Assembly (NCBI RefSeq): GCF_001540865.1
Contig: NC_033621.1
Location: 19,469,040 to 19,533,039, forward strand
DNA length: 64,000 nucleotides
Direction: 5' to 3'
Source of the DNA: Ananas comosus
Lineage: Eukaryota; Streptophyta; Magnoliopsida; Poales; Bromeliaceae
The translations under genes and the position numbers were made by a program. This document shows positions 57,885 to 64,000 of this stretch, in pieces. Each line of letters starts with the position of its first letter. The stretch's first letter is position 1. The notes below the pieces were generated by a model. The model was given only the letters and a program-made list of their open reading frames with translations. It was not told the DNA's origin and ran no database searches.

Positions 57885-58560
57885 AACAACTTACACTCAT
57901 AATTTACATTAAAAATTTAAGTTTAAATTTATATTTAGAATTCAAGATTAAATTTTAAAATTTAAATTTAAACTTAAGTCTGAGTTGAATTTATAGTTAA
58001 AATTTAAGACATGCAATTAAATTTATAATTTGAATTTTAAGTTTAAGTTACAATTCAAAGCTGTAATTAAATTTTAAAATCAAATTTCAACATAAAAATT
58101 AAAACATTAATTCACATTTTGACTTCAAATTTCAACTTGAATTCAAATTGAACATTTGAATTCATAATTCAAATTCAAAGTTCAAACTGAAACTCATTGT
58201 GAAATTAAATTCAAAATGCAAACTTAAATTCGACTTCAAATTTCAACTTAAGAATTTAAATTTTGAATTTAAGTTTCAATCAATAATTTAAATTTATAGT
58301 TTGGAACAATTTGAATTCAAAGTTCAAGTTGAATTTCCTTTCTAAAAATAATTTTATTAAAATTTAAATTTAAAATTTAAATTTGGAATTCATATTTAAA
58401 TTTAAAGATTTAATATGTAATATAAATTCACAAATCTAAATTAAGAAATTTTGTGTCGAATTTAAAATTACAAATAAAATTCAGAATGTAAAATTAAATT
58501 CTTTGATTTCAATTCAAATTGAATGTAAAACTCTGTTTTAAAAATAAAATTCAAAGATCA
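57885..58560. repeat. Degenerate AAATTYAAATT low-complexity block
   Basis: About 680 bp built almost wholly from variants of AATTTAAATTT, AATTCAAATT and CAAACTTAAATTC, with G and C only at certain spots. The words are near-palindromic, so the block can pair with itself on both strands. No fixed period is visible. Confidence 0.65.
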
Positions 58561-58753
58561 AAGCTAAAACCAATAAGCTATCCATTTTCTGTGACTTTGA
58601 AATTTTTCGAAAAAAAGAAAAATAGATTAAATTACAACCTATTTTAACAATCCATTTTTATAAATAATTTTTAAATTTCGTTTTACAAATTAAACAATTA
58701 ATAAGACGTTATTGTTTGAAAATGTTACTTTTGGTGCTTTGCTTTGGATTAAC

Positions 58754-58960
58754 TAGGGCTTATTTTGGTATTGAGATCTATCTAACGTTATTAGATAAAA
58801 TGGAGTTAAGAAAAAAGCATATAGGGATACGCTCTGCGTTCTCCGGTGGGACCGTAGAAAATATGTCGTAACCGTCTCATCGCGATATGCGGAACGCAAT
58901 ATTGCATATATTTTCTCACCGCACGTAACGCAATCTCCCCGCAATTCCAAACGAAATCTA
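58754..58960. mobile_element. Possible small MITE
   Basis: Ends TAGGGCTTATTTTGGTATTG and, complemented, TAGATTTCGTTTGGAATTGC are similar. The middle is relatively GC-rich with CGCAACG-type words. No target duplication is clear. Confidence 0.45.
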
Positions 58961-59569
58961 ATTATGCTCTAACAAGAAGGCCATTAGCGGATTTGTTTGT
59001 TTTAAAATCCGACCCGAAACCAGAACCTCAAAAATCGGGCCGGTTGGTGGTTGGGCAGCCGCTAGGGGCCCACACAGTCCATTTTTGATTTTAAATTTTA
59101 TTTTATTTTGTATTTTAGGAAAAAAAAAAAGTTATTTTTTAAATGGGACCCTCTATTTTTAACTTTTTGACCGCAGATCCCTTATTAGTTTCCGATCTTT
59201 TGAAATTAAGTGATTTTAATCTTGGAAATTTTTTCATCCAAATTTATCGATAATTTTGTCAATTTAAAATTTTAATTAACAAAAATAAAATAATTAATAT
59301 ATAACGGCTAATAAAATTAACTAAAGTTGTATCAAACGCCCACTTATTTGACCAGATAAAGTTAGTTTTTTTATTTCTTCCAAATAACTATTGTTTAGCA
59401 AATAAATATTTTTTATTCATTTTTAACATTATGTGTTATTTTAATATTTATACTCTTATTCTGTGTCCTTCTACGTAAACTATTATTATTATTAATTATT
59501 TAAAAATAATTTAAAATTTTTTAATTTAAAAGCAATTTTGTTAAAACGGTGGAAATTTAACCGTCAATT
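58961..59569. other. Intergenic DNA, no feature seen
   Basis: AT-rich with no recognised gene. Confidence 0.5.
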
Positions 59570-59702
59570 AATAAATATAGTCAATATGTACGGATATTGC
59601 TTTAGAAAAAAGTATATTTGATAACTTATGTTTTGTATCGTATAGTACAGGGAGATATATGAAATTAATCAATTTTTAAATTTATTTTAGTTATTTTTAC
59701 CC

Positions 59703-59764
<62 letters not shown>

Positions 59765-60335
59765 NAATTTAATATAGTCAACATCTACGGATTCAGTCTT
59801 AGGAAAAAAAAAAAAAACTTTTTAGAAATAAGGGTCAAATGCATACAGGTCCCTACAAATATAACGAATTGCAAATATATCCTTGTAAAGTTCAACTTTT
59901 ATAAATTATTTTTGCAAAAGTACTAATATTTTCATATATATCCCTACCGTTAGAATCCGTTAGAAAAGTTTAGTTTACTATAGGTTAAATATTTTACTCG
60001 GATTAATTTTTGACATTTCTACTCCTCTTATATTATAGTGTTATAATTTTTGGAGGGACGTATTTTTGATGGCGAAATTGAAAATATAAACAGTTTTCTA
60101 ACGGTTCTCTAACGATAACAAAGCAAAGGGAAATATCTAAAAACATCAGGACTTTTGCAGGAATAACTTGTGAAAGTTGAACTTTACAGGAATTTATTTG
60201 CAATTCACTATGTTTATGGAAACTTGTATGCAATTAACCCTAGAAAGAAATGCACAATTTCAAGACTTTATAGGGATATATATGAAATTATCCATTTTTT
60301 TTTATATATTTTAGTTATTTTTACCCCTTCCGTTT
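59570..60335. repeat. ~195-bp tandem duplication, second copy split by MITE A
   Basis: ATATAGTCAATATGTACGGAT (59578), ATATATGAAATTAATCAATTT (59651) and TTTTAGTTATTTTTACCCC (59685) recur as ATATAGTCAACATCTACGGA (59773), ATATATGAAATTATCCATTT (60275) and TTTTAGTTATTTTTACCCC (60309). The second copy is interrupted by the element at 59832-60240. An (AT)n run at 59707-59764 with an N at 59765 separates the copies. Confidence 0.7.
59832..60240. mobile_element. MITE family A, copy 2
   Basis: A 409-bp element with ends GGGTCAAATGCATACAGG and, complemented, GGGTTAATTGCATACAAG. The inverted repeats run about 100 bp. It matches 13538-14130 over its length (CGTTAGAAAAG, TTTTTGGAGGGACGTATTTTTGATG). The flanking TAA and TAG could be a 3-bp duplication. 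Confidence 0.85.
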
Positions 60336-60349
60336 TCTCCTCCGGGTAC

Positions 60350-60392
<43 letters not shown>

Positions 60393-60404
60393 CCAACACA
60401 TGTC
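60303..60404 (+). promoter_or_regulatory. Putative core promoter and 5' leader of the GRAS gene
   Basis: TATATATT at 60303 could serve as a TATA box. A (CT)n run at 60353-60390 follows, a feature common in plant 5' leaders. The likely first exon ends ACACATGTC at 60404, just before the strong donor GTGAGT. These assignments are inferred from position only. Confidence 0.4.
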
Positions 60405-62318
60405 GTGAGTTTCTCTAACACCTTGCTCTTTTTAACTTTTTTTTTTAATTTTTTTTTAAATTTTGTGTGTTTGCAACTCTTCAATTCTATGTTATTTTGA
60501 TGGAGATCCAACTATTTGCTAATTTATTTTTTTTTAAAAAAATTCCTGAGTAACAATTGATTTCTATGCCCTAAAGATTATTGGATTTATTCCCAATAGA
60601 AGGTATGTTCGTTGGATTTGATCAGGGAGCTAGAAATTTTGAAACTTTTAGAAATTGAGCGATCAAACAGGTCAAATATCATGCTTCTCAATTTTTTTAG
60701 GTGCATAAATTTGATTGTGGTTGTGGGTTATATAAGAATTTTTCTAATTTTTTTGTTGATCTATTGGATGGCCGTGTTTTCCAACACCAGTAGGAGAATC
60801 AATAACCATGGTGGAGTATAATTATGTTGATAAAAATGGATCAGTGATAAATTAGTATATATTTGGAGTTGTGGTAATTTATTGATCTCAAAAGGATTTT
60901 TTGGGTTTTTTTTTTTTTTTTGGAGAAAGGGAGAAATTTTAGAGGTTCTGATTTGATTTTGTGGTGATGTTTAATCATTTTAAGGGGGATAAAGTTAACT
61001 TTTTTTTTTTTTCCTTGAATTAATGAATTTGGGAGTTTGAATGACTTGTTAATATGAGTGTAATAGCATGAGAAGGTCTACAATAACTTAAAAACGTAGA
61101 GATATATACGTGTGAAAATTTCTTTTGTAATTCGTTTATGATAACAAAATCTTTACCAAAGCCTTTGGTTATTCGTACACACCGTTTAATGATTGTGAAG
61201 ATTCGAAATTTGAAACCATGGAGACGTGAATTATCGGGAAAATTCACCTTCTTTCAACTCTTCATCTCCTAGTGCACATCGCGCCAGTTAAGGAACTTGC
61301 TTCTTTTTTACATTAGCTTTGGCATGAAAAGTTTCATTTAGATCTTATTTATTTTTCACCGTCAATCTTCTGTAAAGTGCTTGTGTTCCATTCAGTGCAT
61401 GCAGCCCTTTTTTTTTTAATGTGTATTTTAATGAAACATATATTTTCTATTCTCTTTTCCTTTTTTCCGCTGTAGTTCATCTTAACCTAATTAGAGATCT
61501 CACAGTATTTAATTCGTCATGGTCTGAGCTTTTCAATAGAATCTTAAGAAATGGAGGCTCTAAATTGATGCAATACCTATAGATATGATCCAGTACGAAG
61601 AATGCGCTCTTTAACTCGTAGCAGTGAAGACCATTGAAATCTAAGCATAACTAAGTTGTAATCTGCATAAATTAAAGTCAAAATAAAGATATATGAATGC
61701 AATTAGCTGCATTAGAATATAATCCCAAAAATATAATTTTGATCGCAAAGCCTATTCTTAGAATTTAAGAATGCTGGGTCTTAGTTCCCATAAAAAAAAA
61801 AAAAAATGTGGACCGACATCATAGTTAAGGATAAATTCTGATGGCCGATTAAAACTCTTAAAAATGGTAAAAGCTATACTTACTCTGCAGTATAAGCAAA
61901 GATAAAGCAATGAAAGAAACATTTTTTCATTTGACCGTCTTTAATGCCGTTAAATATTGTTTCAATGAAGTATCAATAGCCAGATAATGCCTTCTACCAA
62001 CTCACAACTGATTCATGCTATTCTTACTCGTACCAATTTTTAGACGCCTTGTTCTTGGATTTAATTATAGAGTGGTATGTACTTGTGCATGTATTTGTAG
62101 CTTTGTTGATAGTAGTTGTACTTACATTATCTGAAAATTCTTCATCCTAAACTCAGGCATATTCATAGGTGACATTGGAGTGAGATTCTTTTCCCTCTAT
62201 CTGATGCTCTGTAGATGCTGATATTTTTATTTTTAAGCTAGTAATTTAGTTACTTTCAGCATCACTTTCTTAATATTAATTATATTTCTCTCCTTTTGTT
62301 TTTTTTTTTTTTGGGTAG
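60405..62318 (+). other. Predicted 5'-UTR intron of the GRAS gene
   Basis: GTGAGTTTCT at 60405 is a good donor. The stretch ends in a long T-run and GGGTAG at 62318, a good acceptor. Nothing coding is recognisable between them, and leader introns are common in this gene group. The ATG at 60400 would read MSCS-stop across the splice. Confidence 0.45.
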
Positions 62319-62336
62319 TTGTTCGTAATCAGCAGA

Positions 62337-62345
62337 ATGGTTTAG
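62337..62345 (+). promoter_or_regulatory. Minimal upstream reading frame (Met-Val-stop)
   Basis: ATG GTT TAG lies in the leader about 100 bp before the GRAS start codon, after the predicted acceptor. It would be in the mature leader if that acceptor is used and could affect initiation at 62445. Confidence 0.4.
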
Positions 62346-62444
62346 AAACAGGAGACGTTGAATATACAAGTGTTGACGACTGACTACATAACAGAGGTGG
62401 GACTTGAATACAGAAAATATTGAATCGCCTTGTAATATACAATC

Positions 62445-64000
62445 ATGTCTTTAATAAGCTCAGCAGATCCTTCTGCAACTCCCTACGTTGATTCCAATTT
62501 CTACGCACGTAGAAACAACGGTGATAGCTCGGGCTTTTCCATGAAAGCATTCAATTCAGATGAGCAATTTTTCCATTATGGCCCTGACTTTTCTGGGATT
62601 TACAGTCAAAAGTACTTCACTGGTTCTCCCACTGTAGCGAATGTTAATCCCCTCGTATCCTCGCCTTCAATTGATGAATCTCTGTTCCATCCGATGGCTA
62701 ATACCCAATCTCCTGCTTATTTGGATCATCCTGATTCATCTCTGAGTTCCGATGTTTCTCATCAGAGTTCGCATTCCTTATCGGATCATCAAATTCTAGA
62801 GAACTCCATAGACTTTCCGGAAGAAGAAATGAGAATAAAGCTCTATGAACTCGAGCAGGTGTTGCTGAATGATAATGATGAAATAGAAGAAGAACACTTG
62901 GTTATTGAAGATGATTGGTCTGAGCCAATTAAGAACCTCATGCTCACAAACTCCCCAAAAGAATCCTCGTCGGACTCAAGCCTGAGCTGTACGGGAGAAG
63001 CACGGACACCGAAGCAGCTCCTTTTCGACTGTGCAGCTGCTATAGCAGAAAACAGAATAGAAGAAGCGGAAATCATTATAACGGAGCTTAGGCAAGCGGT
63101 CTCAATACAAGGGGAGCCACATCAAAGGCTTGCGGCTTATTTGGTAGAAGCCCTTGCAGCGAGGATAGCGTCTTCAGGACGAGGCATTTACAAAGCACTT
63201 AAATGCAAAGAACCTCAGGGCAATGATCGACTTGCGGCAATGCAGGTTCTATTCGAGGTGTGCCCATGCTTTAAATTTGGTTTCATGGCGGCGAATCACG
63301 CAATCCTTGAAGCGATTAAAGATGAGGACAGGCTTCACATCATAGACTTTGATATTAACCAAGCAAGCCAGTACATAACATTGATACAAATGATGCAATC
63401 TCTCATGGCTCAAAGGAAAAAGCCTTTTCGCATGAGGATAACTGGAGTGGACGATTCCGAATCGGTGCGGAGGGCGATCGGAGGGCTGGGAATTGTTGGT
63501 AAGCGGCTTGAGAAGTTAGCGGAGGATTGTGGGGTTTTGTTTGAGTTTCGGGCAGTGGCAGCTAAGATTGGGGACGTGACGCCTGAAATGTTGGATTGCC
63601 GGCGTGGCGAGGCCGTGGTCGTGAATTTTGCCTTTCAGCTTCATCACATGCCGGATGAGAGCGTGTCAACGGTGAATGAGAGGGACCGGCTTCTGCGAAT
63701 GGTGAAGGGCCTCAGACCAAAACTTGTGACCATGGTCGAGCAGGATGCAAACACAAATACTGCGCCATTTTTACCAAGGTTTTGCTCTTTTACAGAAGCT
63801 TGTTCCATTCTTTGGGTGAATTACATTTGTTCCACCCCAACTTTATGCGATTATAGATCAATATATTGAAGTATAAAGCAAAGATGTTTTCAAAAAAAAA
63901 TGATATTGGTGAATGACAGGTTTGCGGAGGTTTACAATTATTATTCAGCCGTCTTCAACTCACTTGATGCAACCCTTCCAAGGGAGAGCGCCGATAGGAT
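62445..64000 (+). CDS. GRAS transcription factor, SCL1/PAT1-like, 3' end off window
   Basis: Exon 1 is 62445-63778 and exon 2 starts at 63920 and runs off the window. The intron 63779-63919 (141 bp) has GT...AG ends, and joining gives PFLPRF-AEVYNYYSAVFNSLD. Reading through the intron would add a false tail of 30 or so residues ending at 63869. The N-terminal ~185 residues are Ser- and Asp-rich and disordered. The GRAS domain follows: leucine repeat I with LLFDCAAAIAENRIEEAE (from about residue 191), the VHIID-type motif LHIIDFDINQASQYITLIQ (about 296), leucine repeat II near GKRLEKLAEDCGVLFEF, and the PFYRE region with VVNFAFQLHHMPDESVS. The SAW motif must lie beyond 64000. GRAS proteins act in the nucleus as transcriptional regulators; the N-terminus and domain match the scarecrow-like 1/PAT1 branch, linked to light and stress signalling. 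The ATG at 62445 is the first in frame. Confidence 0.94.

Noticed and set aside
63779..63869. GRAS protein ending at the stop at 63869
   Set aside because: The tail after PFLPRF does not fit the family, while splicing at GT/AG restores the conserved continuation.

Overview
This window is transposon-rich nuclear DNA from a flowering plant. The evidence is two plant-specific genes (a DMP/DUF679 membrane protein and a GRAS transcription factor of the SCL1/PAT1 type), Ty1/copia and Ty3/gypsy elements primed by initiator-methionine tRNA, a plant L1-type LINE, tRNA-derived SINEs, many AT-rich MITEs, and introns with plant-type borders. The species cannot be fixed from sequence alone. I see no CRISPR array, operon, rRNA gene or intact tRNA gene.

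Layout. 1-3982: the 5' part of a decayed Ty1/copia element on the minus strand (Copia-1), running off the left edge. 5625-6748: a two-exon DMP gene, minus strand. 7130-14620: a dense patch of small non-autonomous elements (SINE, TRIM remnant, six or more MITEs), a ~327-bp tandem repeat, and a probable assembly fold-back next to a single N. 15381-18245: two purine/pyrimidine-rich hairpin-like elements separated by AT-rich sequence. 18543-36154: one large nest. An old copia element (Copia-3, target duplication GGATT) carries a second copia element (Copia-2, CATAT) in its left LTR; Copia-2's own left LTR was split by a solo gypsy LTR (TCTAC); a further solo LTR sits in the same Copia-3 LTR. 36469-38170: a solo TRIM LTR, a GC-rich MITE with 9-bp duplication, and a CACTA-like terminal region. 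38921-43473: a scrambled Ty3/gypsy element whose RNase H is split, with the reverse transcriptase lying downstream of the integrase. 43935-52013: SINEs, MITEs, an RNase H fragment with poly(A), and a 5'-truncated LINE. 53296-55448: a TRIM element split by a solo gypsy LTR. 56856-60240: further MITEs and low-complexity DNA. 60300-64000: promoter, 5' leader and most of a GRAS gene, plus strand, running off the right edge.

Only the DMP and GRAS genes look like working host genes; nothing suggests they act together. All retroelement reading frames are broken, many by changes consistent with C-to-T transitions. I did not find a new multi-gene system. The best leads are the nested insertions dated by exact target duplications, the permuted gypsy element, a MITE family with three copies each flanked by 9-bp duplications, and a fold-back duplication that is probably an assembly error.
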